From contig MEUM01000015.1 in NCBI GenBank assembly GCA_001771735.1, positions 2,251-10,028 on the forward strand: a DNA stretch of 7,778 nt. The letters run 5' to 3'. The stretch is from Caldifarciminota bacterium RBG_13_43_14. GTDB taxonomy: Bacteria > Hydrothermota > Tepidihabitantia > SM23-42. The stretch's first letter is position 1. Each line of letters starts with the position of its first letter. Position numbers and translations under genes: made by a program. The notes beneath the pieces were generated by a model. The model saw only the letters and a program-made list of their open reading frames with translations, was not told the DNA's origin and ran no database searches. Shown here piece after piece: positions 1 through 7,273 of the stretch.

Positions 1-420
1 AGCAATGATCCTTCGGACAGCACGATTGCCCTTATCCTTATCATCAATGCCAATAACGGAGCATATTCCACCACTGATTATTATACGCTTTACATTTATG
101 GAATACAGTCAATCAGTGAAACACCCATCGATCCGGCACGTGGATTCTTCATTGATGTATTTCCCAGCGTTTTCAGGACTAAAACAACCATCAAAATAAA
201 TGCTGCGCAAGATCGTTATCCCTCATCGATAAAGATCTACGATGTAACGGGCCGCCTGGTTAGAAATCTTTCAGTTCCTTGTTCCCATATCTTACTTCCT
301 GCTAATATTTCCTGGGATGGATCTGATCAGCAGGGTCGCAGATTGAGCAGCGGATTATATTTTATTAGTGCCGATTTCGACGAACAATATATCGTCAGGA
401 AAGCGGTCATATTAAGATGA
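1..420 (+). CDS. C-terminal part of a secreted protein with FlgD-like / type IX-style sorting domain (5' end outside window)
   Basis: Frame 1 is open from the first base to TGA at 418-420 and gives 139 residues of the C-terminus. The first ~38 residues read like the last strands of an Ig-like or CARDB-like beta domain. Residues ~50-139 match the FlgD Ig-like / Por-secretion-type domain: a strand of the IKIYDVTGRLVRNL kind, then ISWDGSDQQGRRLSSGLYFI, ending in a basic, hydrophobic KAVILR tail. In FCB-group and related candidate phyla this domain sits at the end of exported peptidases, adhesins and other surface proteins and is used for export or anchoring. The catalytic or binding part lies upstream, so the function is unknown; a peptidase (for example gingipain-like C25 or subtilisin-like) is possible but not shown. 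The stop overlaps the start of the M14 peptidase, so the two are probably co-transcribed and translationally coupled. Confidence 0.85.
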   Translation, partial: SNDPSDSTIALILIINANNGAYSTTDYYTLYIYGIQSISETPIDPARGFFIDVFPSVFRTKTTIKINAAQDRYPSSIKIYDVTGRLVRNLSVPCSHILLPANISWDGSDQQGRRLSSGLYFISADFDEQYIVRKAVILR

Positions 421-1895
421 TATTCCTGCTTTTCATATTTACTATTGACGCACGATATCATACGCTTGATGAGATAATTACCGAACTTGGTTCAATCAAT
501 GACCGCTGTCCGAACATCACCCATATCGAGACTATCGGTTACTCAACAAACGATTCGTTACCAGTGATTGCCTTTAAGATCTCGGATAATGCGTCGGTCG
601 AAGAAGATGAGCCGGCAATCCTCTATATCGGCGGCCATCATGCCGAAGAAATACTTGGTATTGAAATATGCATGTATATGATCAATGATCTTGTCAACCA
701 GTATGGAGTCGATCCGGTCAAGACTTCCTGGATCGATAATTTCGAAATATGGTTCGTACCGCTGATGAACCCCGAAGGACATAGTATCGTGATGAACTCT
801 ATCGATACAACCTGGCGCAAGAATAAACGTGATAATAATAAAAACGGCACCTTTGAACTCGGTTCGGATGGAGTCGATCTCAATCGTAATTATAATTTCT
901 ACTGGAGCAACGGCGGCACCAGTGACTCTTCTTCTGAATATTATCGCGGCCCATATGCGTTCTCGGAGAACGAAACCCGGGCAATGCGCGATCTGTGTTA
1001 TAAACAGAATTTCACATTTGCCATTACTTATCACTCGGCTCGTACTGGATTAAAAGAAATTATCTATTATCCCTGGCATGGAAATGGGAGCTATTCCCCG
1101 GATATAATGGTCATACGCAACATCGCCAATATAATAGCCCATTTGATCATAAATGATGCCGGGAACGGTCATTACAATGCTATGGTCGGATATGAACTCG
1201 ACGGCAAAGCTCGGAATTGGTTATACGGCGTGTGTGGAGTTTTCACGTATTGCATAGAAGTAAGCACCACCACAATACAACCCGGATGGATGGTCGATGA
1301 CATTTGCGCACGTAATATGGTCGGCGCTTATTTTTTACCTGAACGCATGGGTTATTCAATACTGACCGGTCATATAATAAACGCCGAAACCGGTGAACCG
1401 CTTAGCGCCGAGATCAGTATCGAAAATTACCATGATCCGAAACTGCCAGCCCGCACCAGTGATCCGTTATATGGTCGTTACCAGCGTATCCTGCTGCCGG
1501 GGACATATCGAGTCGAGATCCGTAAGCCGGGCTATGTCTCTTATATGAATCCGAGTATAGAAATAAAGGATGATGATATAACCATTCTGGATGTATCACT
1601 GACTGCCATGGAAAATGAGATTGAGCGGCAATGGGGTCAATCCTTGATCCCGCTTATTTCTCCGGGAGTAGTTAACGAAATGTCGATATACATAAATGAT
1701 CCAGCATCATTTTCGGTCATCAAGGTGGTTGATATAAACGGCAGAACAATCAAAGTCTTTTCCAATCCCAATTCCAGTCAACTTTATTGGAATCTTCGTG
1801 ATCAATATGAACGCCGGATTCCGAACGGTGTATACTATATTGTCGGTGAAAAAGGCCAAACCTGCGAAACTGCGAAATTTGTGATCTACAGATAA
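417..1895 (+). CDS. Secreted M14-family zinc carboxypeptidase with C-terminal sorting-like domain
   Basis: The 492-residue product is a metallocarboxypeptidase, which removes C-terminal residues from peptides, probably outside the cell. The M14 domain covers ~12-310. Zinc ligands are H75 and E78 (HxxE in GGHHAEE) and H206 (TYHS). Substrate-binding candidates are R134 (TWRKN) and N156-R157 (DLNRN). E281 (YCIEVS) fits the general base equivalent to Glu270 of carboxypeptidase A. A carboxypeptidase-regulatory-like beta domain follows (~314-396, starting LTGHIINAETGEPL), then a FlgD-like/type IX-style domain (~430-492, VVDINGRTIK, PNGVYYIVGEKG). The N-terminus has a very short hydrophobic stretch (MIFLLFIFTIDA), with possible cleavage after A12 and no basic n-region. 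ATG 417 is the first usable start: an in-frame TAG lies at 366-368 with no start between. The start overlaps the upstream stop (ATGA), with a weak AGGAAAG 13 bases upstream, so coupling is likely. The 3' end overlaps the convergent prenyltransferase gene by 10 bases. Family call firm; substrate unknown. Confidence 0.93.
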   Translation: MIFLLFIFTIDARYHTLDEIITELGSINDRCPNITHIETIGYSTNDSLPVIAFKISDNASVEEDEPAILYIGGHHAEEILGIEICMYMINDLVNQYGVDPVKTSWIDNFEIWFVPLMNPEGHSIVMNSIDTTWRKNKRDNNKNGTFELGSDGVDLNRNYNFYWSNGGTSDSSSEYYRGPYAFSENETRAMRDLCYKQNFTFAITYHSARTGLKEIIYYPWHGNGSYSPDIMVIRNIANIIAHLIINDAGNGHYNAMVGYELDGKARNWLYGVCGVFTYCIEVSTTTIQPGWMVDDICARNMVGAYFLPERMGYSILTGHIINAETGEPLSAEISIENYHDPKLPARTSDPLYGRYQRILLPGTYRVEIRKPGYVSYMNPSIEIKDDDITILDVSLTAMENEIERQWGQSLIPLISPGVVNEMSIYINDPASFSVIKVVDINGRTIKVFSNPNSSQLYWNLRDQYERRIPNGVYYIVGEKGQTCETAKFVIYR

Positions 1896-2758
1896 TTTCT
1901 CAGTAATATATACAAACAGCTGCCAGCCCATAAAAGAACACAGATCAACAATGGTCGATCATATAACAATAAGCGCTCAGGCATATCTCCCCCGCCTTGC
2001 CCGACTAGATAAAGGTAACGGAAGATCCCAAAGATAACGAACGGCACGGTGAAAATAAGATCTCGGGTGGCGAATTTAGTTACGGTTTCATAGGCAAGAG
2101 TGTAAAGACAGTATGCGATGACGCAGGCAGAAGCAACAATGGTATTCATCTGATCGAGCAAACGAACTGAATACTGAGCTAGGATCGGACGATGTTTGGT
2201 CGCCACCTCACCGAGAAAATGGATCTCGGCGCGGCGTTTGGATATTACCAATAAAAGTGCAAGTAACATCGTACACAGTAAAAGCCACGATGATATATTA
2301 ACATTGATTGCGACCGCGCCTGCAATCGCCCTCAGGACATACCCAAAAGCTACGAAAATAATATCGAGGATCACGACTTTCTTGACCGCACTTGAGTATA
2401 TTATAATCAAAATTAGATAGACCGCTCCCACAATCAGAAAAGACCAATTTATCAGGACCGCAATAAATGCCGAGACTACGGTCAGAAATACGGCAATGAA
2501 AATAGCCGTGTTTTTTGTCACCTTGCCAGCCGCGATCGGTCGCTTCGATTTAGCTGGATGCAGCTGGTCTTCCCGGCAATCGATCAGATCATTAAGTATA
2601 TAAGCAGTGCCGCTTAGAAAAACAAAGGCGATGAAAGCGAGCAAACTCTTTACGATACTATGCCAATGGACGAATTGAAGGCTGAAAATCAAACCGGCAA
2701 AAATAAAAACATTTTTTATCCATTGCTGAGGCCGGATCAGTATAATTATATTTTTCAA
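1886..2758 (-). CDS. UbiA-family prenyltransferase, decaprenyl-phosphate phosphoribosyltransferase-like
   Basis: The 290-residue protein is an integral membrane enzyme with about eight to nine hydrophobic helices. The N-terminal RPQQWIKNVFIFAGL (9-23), the Mg/diphosphate-binding NDxxDxxxD motif (N56-D64, followed by LHPAKSKRPIAAG), the second conserved loop YSSAVKKVVILD (121-132) with FGYVLRAIAGA, KRRAE (174-178) and the late PERLLLYDRPLL (260-271) all fit the subfamily that transfers 5-phosphoribose from PRPP to a polyprenyl phosphate. In actinobacteria this makes the precursor of decaprenyl-phospho-arabinose. Here the lipid acceptor and the sugar's fate are unknown, and no epimerase or arabinosyltransferase gene is nearby. 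The start is TTG at 2756-2758: an in-frame TAA lies three codons upstream (2765-2767), leaving no other start, and an AAGGGA-like site (2769-2774) sits 10 bases before it. It is the last gene of the minus-strand group, 55 bases after the TldE-like gene. Family firm; exact reaction probable. Confidence 0.9.
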   Translation of the reverse strand: MKNIIILIRPQQWIKNVFIFAGLIFSLQFVHWHSIVKSLLAFIAFVFLSGTAYILNDLIDCREDQLHPAKSKRPIAAGKVTKNTAIFIAVFLTVVSAFIAVLINWSFLIVGAVYLILIIIYSSAVKKVVILDIIFVAFGYVLRAIAGAVAINVNISSWLLLCTMLLALLLVISKRRAEIHFLGEVATKHRPILAQYSVRLLDQMNTIVASACVIAYCLYTLAYETVTKFATRDLIFTVPFVIFGIFRYLYLVGQGGGDMPERLLLYDRPLLICVLLWAGSCLYILLRNYL

Positions 2759-2813
2759 TTTGTTTTATTCCCTTATAACTCGTTTTACAGTTTCTTTACA
2801 TCCCAACCAGAAT

Positions 2814-4178
2814 CTAAAACTCGGTAGCACTGGTAAATTTGAAATCTTTGATCTTCAATGCCGGCATTATGACCCCGTTGCCGAAACGAGCACCGTAACC
2901 GGGATCCGATGCCACCAGTTCAACTCGACTGCCGATGTCCTCCACCCGGCTAAGACATTCAATAATATTTTCAGTGAAACGGAGATTCTTGATACCTTTT
3001 GTTATCTTCCCGTCTTCGATCAGGAAAGTTCCGTCTCGGGTCATACCGGTAAAAGTAAGCTTGACCGGATCGATCACATTGGTATAATGGAATCGTGTCA
3101 CCAGCACGCCATAATCCGTGCTGGCGATAATTGATTGTAAATCTCTCTTGCCCGGTTTCATTATAAGATTATTTGCCAGCGGGCCAAAAGTATTCGGTGC
3201 GGGCAACGCATGGCCGGTTGTCTTCACACCCGCCTTCCGTGCGGTCATGGAATCATATACAATATTCCGGGCAATACCTTTGTCGATCAAAGTCAAACGT
3301 CTTTTGGCAACACCCTCGGCGTCAAAGGCAAAAGCAAACCCTTTGCTCGTTAAAGGATCATCGATGATCGTAACGCCGGCATCAACGATCTTTTTACCGA
3401 GCTTACCGCACAGACATGACCGTCCTTCCAGATAGAACTTCCCGTTGAATGCATAGAAAGATAGAAAATCGAGTAATTCGCTTGCGGCCAGCGGTTCCAG
3501 GATCGTCTTATAAGATCCTGGCGGTAGATTGATCGGGTTATTCGATAACAACGCTTTTTGGGCTGCGATCATAGCTGTTTTCTTAAAATTTATCTTATCA
3601 ACATCACGATGTCCTCGCTGGACATAGCCGGTCGAATTATCGCCGGCCATTACGCAATTACAGAAAAAATCACTGCTTACATTGTAAGCAAAAGTTCCCA
3701 GTGAATTGGCGATACATAATTCGGCGGCACCGTTCGAAACTGATCCAAAGGCGTTAAGTGAATTCTTTTTTGCCACTTTAACTATTTCCGAAACTGCATC
3801 CGCCCGCTCGCGGGGCGAAAAACGAACCGTCTTAGGTACACAGGTGACAACCGGCCGGTAATCCTTTGACTTGGTTATCGGCAAAGATTCAAAATCACTG
3901 TTCGGCAATTGATGATCGGCTACCGCTTCAGCCCACGCCAGCACCTTTCTGGCCTGCTTTGGATCGAGCGAAGACGTTGAAGCTGATCCTATTTTCTTAC
4001 CGAAAATAACGCGAATTGAAAGACCGCTATTCGATTCACTCACATTCTGATGTATGTAATTGTTCGCATAGCGCGTCAGCGCCGAATCGTAATTGGTAAT
4101 AACTACCTCAACCTGATCGGCCTTGCTTCTACCAAATATCATATCAACGAGCTTTCTGATTTTTCTCTTCCCGATCAT
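2814..4178 (-). CDS. TldE/PmbA-like protein (TldD/PmbA family, no HExxxH motif)
   Basis: The 454-residue, apparently cytosolic protein has the layout of the TldD/PmbA family. The N-terminal alpha/beta domain (~20-170) includes SNSGLSIRVIFGKKIGSAST and a VSNGAAELCIANSLGT segment. The C-terminal beta-rich domain (~215-450) includes FAFDAEGVAKRRLTLIDKG (283-301), TTGHALPAPNTFGPLANN (320-337), FTGMTRDGTFLIEDGKI (376-392) and NLRFTENI (398-405). No HExxxH zinc motif is present, so this is the metal-free TldE/PmbA-type subunit, not TldD. In E. coli, TldD and TldE form a heterodimeric protease that acts on unfolded or modified peptides, including microcin B17 precursor and the CcdA antitoxin. No TldD partner lies in this window, so it must be elsewhere or the protein works differently. 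Start ATG 4178 has AGAGGAG (4183-4189) four bases before it, placed in the 11-base gap after the cyclase-STAND gene; co-transcription is very likely. Confidence 0.88.
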   Translation of the reverse strand: MIGKRKIRKLVDMIFGRSKADQVEVVITNYDSALTRYANNYIHQNVSESNSGLSIRVIFGKKIGSASTSSLDPKQARKVLAWAEAVADHQLPNSDFESLPITKSKDYRPVVTCVPKTVRFSPRERADAVSEIVKVAKKNSLNAFGSVSNGAAELCIANSLGTFAYNVSSDFFCNCVMAGDNSTGYVQRGHRDVDKINFKKTAMIAAQKALLSNNPINLPPGSYKTILEPLAASELLDFLSFYAFNGKFYLEGRSCLCGKLGKKIVDAGVTIIDDPLTSKGFAFAFDAEGVAKRRLTLIDKGIARNIVYDSMTARKAGVKTTGHALPAPNTFGPLANNLIMKPGKRDLQSIIASTDYGVLVTRFHYTNVIDPVKLTFTGMTRDGTFLIEDGKITKGIKNLRFTENIIECLSRVEDIGSRVELVASDPGYGARFGNGVIMPALKIKDFKFTSATEF

Positions 4179-4182
4179 GCTT

Positions 4183-4189
4183 CTCCTCT
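4183..4189 (-). promoter_or_regulatory. Shine-Dalgarno site of the TldE-like gene
   Basis: AGAGGAG on the minus strand lies directly after the TAG stop of the cyclase-STAND gene (4190-4192), four bases before ATG 4178. It fixes the TldE-like start and places both genes on one transcript, with possible re-initiation by ribosomes finishing the upstream gene. Confidence 0.75.
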
Positions 4190-7138
4190 CTAATATTTTT
4201 CACTGACTTTCTTGGTTTTTAGCATTGATTTCAACAATTCTTTCAGTGATAGTCCCCGAACAAAAACATTTGCTTTTTCGATCTCTTGCCGGGAAATTGA
4301 TGTCTTTAGTTTCTCCCAGTATTCATCCAGAGTCTCACGAGTGTAATCATCGATCTTATTGTGTTTTATAATAAACGAATGCAATAATAATGCCTGTTGA
4401 TAATCGCCGCTATTGAAGTAATGCCGGGCGATCACTGATAAGCAGCTTGTGATATAAGCCTCACCTTCATATTCACTAAAAGCTTTCAAGGCGCTGAATA
4501 AATTCCTTGACGCCTCGTCATGCTGTCCATCGCGGTCATAAGCCGAGCCCAGATTCAACAACGATTGAGCGGCACCTAAATGGTCTCCGATCTCGTTCCG
4601 TATCGATAGGCTTTTATTATGAAGCTCCACTGCCTCGTTATAGTGACCGGTATTGGCAGCAAGATTGCCGAGATTATTATAGGAGATCGAAATCCCCATT
4701 CGATCGCCGATATCACGTCTAATATTCAATGCCATCTCGTAATATTCCCTTGCTTTAACATAATCACCAGAAGTCGCATAGGTCAGTCCAAGATTATGGT
4801 AACTGCTTGCAATACCAGTAACATTATTTACTTCTTTTTCGATCTCTAAACTTTGCACAAATACATCGATCGATTCTTTATATTTACCCTGGCCTTGAAG
4901 AACCAAACCGGTATTGCCCAGCGCAGTGGCGATTCCTCTCTTGTATCCAGCTTGTTCACATATCTTTAAACACTTATCAAATAACTTCTGTGCATCATCA
5001 TACTTCTCATTACAATATTCTATCACTCCTAAATTATTATATGCCCCCTGAATACCCCAAGCAATGTTCAGTTCTTCATAGAGCATTAGACTTTCCTGAT
5101 AATATAATTTTGCCGGCTTATAGTTACTTAGCAGGTTTTCGACATTACCCATTAGATTCAGAGCAAAGGCATTGTCATCTTTACTGCCGCTTTTACGGAA
5201 TATCACGAGGCTGATCTCAAGCATACTGCGGGCTTCTGAATACTGACCAAGCCGGTATAGAAAAGTCGCTAATCGTGCCATTAAACGACCGGCAATAATC
5301 TGATCAGCTTCCAGTTTTTGATCCGTTTCGACCATTGCCAATGCCTCGCTAAACATCTTTTCGCCTTCCCGATAAAGACCATTGACCTCATAAAAAACCG
5401 CTAATGATGCAAGTGCATGGTCGATCTGAACCGGCATATTATCGGTAATCGCGGTTTGCCACGCGCTTCGATAATTCTCCAGATCACTCATGATCCCCAA
5501 AAGGATCGTATGCTGTTCCGTAAAAATAATTCGCGCTTGGTAATCATCCAGTAAATCCGTGTAATATAAACAGTGTTTCTGTCTGATATCTTTTTCCTCA
5601 TCAGGGTTCTCATTGATCTTTTCCGATGCATACTGCCGGACCATTTCCAGAATATCGTACCGGCCCTCTGGATTTCTGCGGATCAGAGATTTATCAAGCA
5701 ATAGAGAAAGCACGGTAAGAGACGCGCCGGTAACTTTTGTGGCAGCCTCACGACTGAAACCGCCCCTAAAAACAGAAAGTCGTTTAAGAACCCTTTTTTC
5801 CTCGGCATTCATTAGATTCCATGAATAATCAAATACCGCTCGCATACTCCGATGTCGTTCAGGAACATCGCGCATCACGGTTGACAGAAAATCCAGGCTC
5901 TTTTCGATTTCCTGAGCTATCTCCCGGCATGAAAGAGAACGCAGCCACGAAGAGGCAAGCTCGATGCCGAGCGGTAAACCGCCAACTAGCTGACAAATTT
6001 TGGTGACCGATACTACCTCTTCTTTTTTCTTTAAAGAAAAATCCGTATCGATGCGCCGTGCATTATAAAGGAAAAGCTGAACCGCACTATAACCTTCAAT
6101 CTCAACCGTTGGGGTTTTGGGAACATTCAATCCTTCCACCTGGAATACCCATTCACCTTTCAAATTCAGTAGTTCGCGCGATGTCACCATTATTTTGACT
6201 CCGGGTGCTGCATTTAGAATATCGGCAATTATACCGGCACCTTCAACGACATGTTCGAAATTATCCAGGATTATAACCATTTCCTTTTCGCGTAGATAAT
6301 TCGCCAATTGAATTTTTTCATTCTCACGAGTATAGAATTTAAAATTCATTGCTTCAGCGATCGCTGAAGCGATAAGGTCGGCCGAACGCAAAGCGGTCAA
6401 AGGTACGAAATAGACACCCTGAGGAAAACGTTCAAGCCGCTCGGCCGCCGCCTGGATGGCTAATCTGGTCTTACCCGTGCCCCCAGTACCGATCAGGGTG
6501 AGCAAACGGCATTTTGGGTCATCAAGCAATCTTTTTATGTCTTCTAGCTCTCGATCCCTGCCCATAAAAGGCGTATTTTGCACGGGCAGATTGTTTGGTC
6601 GAGCGCTGAGTGACCGAAGGGTGGGAAAGTTTTTGACCAACAGACCTGGGTGATCAAGCTGATATAGCGCCTGAGGCTCACCAAGATCTTTCAACATGTG
6701 ACTACCAAGATCGATTATTTCAGCACCATCTGGTAAAACCACCGAATTTAACACCGTGGGCGTTAAAATTATCTGACCTCCCCAGGCCGCGCTCATTACG
6801 CGTGCGGCGCGGTTCACCACCGGACCGAAATAATCATTACCGTATTTTTCGGCATTGCCCGCATGTAATCCCATACGTATCCGAAGCTCGCCGATAGCTT
6901 CCCCCCAATTCTCCGCGCCAAGATTGATCTGTATATCAAGGGCGCATTGAAGCGAACCACTACCTTCGAAAACGGCAAACACACCGTCACCGGTGTGTTT
7001 TACGATCTTCCCGCCATGTTTGATCACCATATCATCGATCAGCTCGTCATGTTTGATCAATGCCTGTTTCATCGCTTCCGGGTATTTTTCCCACTTCTGA
7101 GTCGATCCTTCGATATCTGTGAATAAAAACACGGACAT
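4190..7138 (-). CDS. Class III nucleotide cyclase - NB-ARC/STAND ATPase - TPR regulatory protein
   Basis: The 982-residue multidomain, apparently soluble sensor has no membrane segments. Residues 1-165 are a class III adenylate/guanylate cyclase homology domain with all expected residues: metal-binding D8 (FTDIEGST) and D51 (KHTGDG), purine-selecting K47 and D102 (DYFG), and transition-state N109 and R113 (NRAAR). K and D favour ATP, so cAMP is the likely product; catalysis needs dimerisation. Residues ~190-400 are a STAND ATPase: Walker A GTGGTGKT (217-224), Walker B VIILDNFEHV (288-297), TSR (319-321), GLPL (387-390). A winged-helix segment follows (~433-507), then TPRs (~577-925) and a basic tail. 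In STAND proteins, ligand or protein binding to the repeats normally switches nucleotide state and the output domain, here the cyclase. Similar fusions are known in mycobacteria and Chloroflexi. ATG 7138 is the only start: in-frame TAA at 7148-7150, no Shine-Dalgarno, and a promoter that predicts a leaderless mRNA. First gene of a probable three-gene operon. Trigger unknown. Confidence 0.93.
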   Translation of the reverse strand: MSVFLFTDIEGSTQKWEKYPEAMKQALIKHDELIDDMVIKHGGKIVKHTGDGVFAVFEGSGSLQCALDIQINLGAENWGEAIGELRIRMGLHAGNAEKYGNDYFGPVVNRAARVMSAAWGGQIILTPTVLNSVVLPDGAEIIDLGSHMLKDLGEPQALYQLDHPGLLVKNFPTLRSLSARPNNLPVQNTPFMGRDRELEDIKRLLDDPKCRLLTLIGTGGTGKTRLAIQAAAERLERFPQGVYFVPLTALRSADLIASAIAEAMNFKFYTRENEKIQLANYLREKEMVIILDNFEHVVEGAGIIADILNAAPGVKIMVTSRELLNLKGEWVFQVEGLNVPKTPTVEIEGYSAVQLFLYNARRIDTDFSLKKKEEVVSVTKICQLVGGLPLGIELASSWLRSLSCREIAQEIEKSLDFLSTVMRDVPERHRSMRAVFDYSWNLMNAEEKRVLKRLSVFRGGFSREAATKVTGASLTVLSLLLDKSLIRRNPEGRYDILEMVRQYASEKINENPDEEKDIRQKHCLYYTDLLDDYQARIIFTEQHTILLGIMSDLENYRSAWQTAITDNMPVQIDHALASLAVFYEVNGLYREGEKMFSEALAMVETDQKLEADQIIAGRLMARLATFLYRLGQYSEARSMLEISLVIFRKSGSKDDNAFALNLMGNVENLLSNYKPAKLYYQESLMLYEELNIAWGIQGAYNNLGVIEYCNEKYDDAQKLFDKCLKICEQAGYKRGIATALGNTGLVLQGQGKYKESIDVFVQSLEIEKEVNNVTGIASSYHNLGLTYATSGDYVKAREYYEMALNIRRDIGDRMGISISYNNLGNLAANTGHYNEAVELHNKSLSIRNEIGDHLGAAQSLLNLGSAYDRDGQHDEASRNLFSALKAFSEYEGEAYITSCLSVIARHYFNSGDYQQALLLHSFIIKHNKIDDYTRETLDEYWEKLKTSISRQEIEKANVFVRGLSLKELLKSMLKTKKVSEKY
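4364..5284 (-). repeat. TPR-coding block, 120-base period without indels
   Basis: Inside the cyclase-STAND gene, residues 619-925 contain eight TPR units whose equivalent positions fall at residues 619, 659, 699, 739, 779, 819, 859 and 899, exactly 40 residues apart. Typical units begin AYNNLG, SYHNLG, SYNNLG or SLLNLG and continue with a GxYxxA turn. A more divergent unit precedes them near residue 577. They should form a superhelical protein-binding surface, the probable input module of the STAND protein. Confidence 0.85.
6351..6370. repeat. Perfect 20-base palindrome centred on GCGATCGC
   Basis: GCTTCAGCGATCGCTGAAGC reads identically on both strands. It lies within the STAND ATPase coding region (Ala-Ser-Ala-Ile-Ala-Glu-Ala, residues ~257-263). 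A 10-base arm with no loop is rare by chance in a window this size. It may simply result from coding a run of Ala codons around Ser, Ile and Glu; a protein-binding or methylation site is possible but unsupported. Confidence 0.6.
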
Positions 7139-7144
7139 TGCTCT

Positions 7145-7172
7145 ATTTTATTGAAAAACCATGCAATGTCAA
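7145..7172 (-). promoter_or_regulatory. Sigma70-type promoter of the cyclase-STAND operon, predicted leaderless start
   Basis: On the minus strand, TTGACA (7167-7172) and TAAAAT (7145-7150) are separated by 16 bases. Six bases separate the -10 box from ATG 7138, so the usual start point (+1) falls on the A of the start codon. This agrees with the lack of any Shine-Dalgarno sequence before this gene. An odd palindrome GTCA-A-TGAC (plus-strand 7168-7176) overlaps the -35 box and could be an operator, but this is speculative. Confidence 0.7.
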
Positions 7173-7218
7173 TGACTGCAGGATTTCCGCTCAGTAATAT
7201 TATTTAGATAGTATGTGC

Positions 7219-7247
7219 TTGACAGAATGTTCATGATTAGTTATACT
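7219..7247 (+). promoter_or_regulatory. Near-consensus sigma70-type promoter of the tiny-gene operon
   Basis: TTGACA (7219-7224) and TATACT (7242-7247) are separated by the ideal 17 bases. The predicted start is A7254, the first base of AAGGAG, giving a 20-base leader before ATG 7274. This is the strongest promoter match in the window and reads away from the cyclase operon, so the two promoters are divergent with their -35 boxes about 46 bases apart. Confidence 0.75.
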
Positions 7248-7273
7248 GTCCATAAGGAGTAAAAGAATAGTAC

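Noticed and set aside
5..199. 64-residue plus-strand frame at the left end
   Set aside because: It overlaps the frame-1 C-terminal domain, which has clear family features; it has no ribosome-binding site and low-complexity content.
558..1034. 158-residue minus-strand frame
   Set aside because: Antisense shadow of the M14 catalytic region, which carries all zinc and substrate residues in the other strand.
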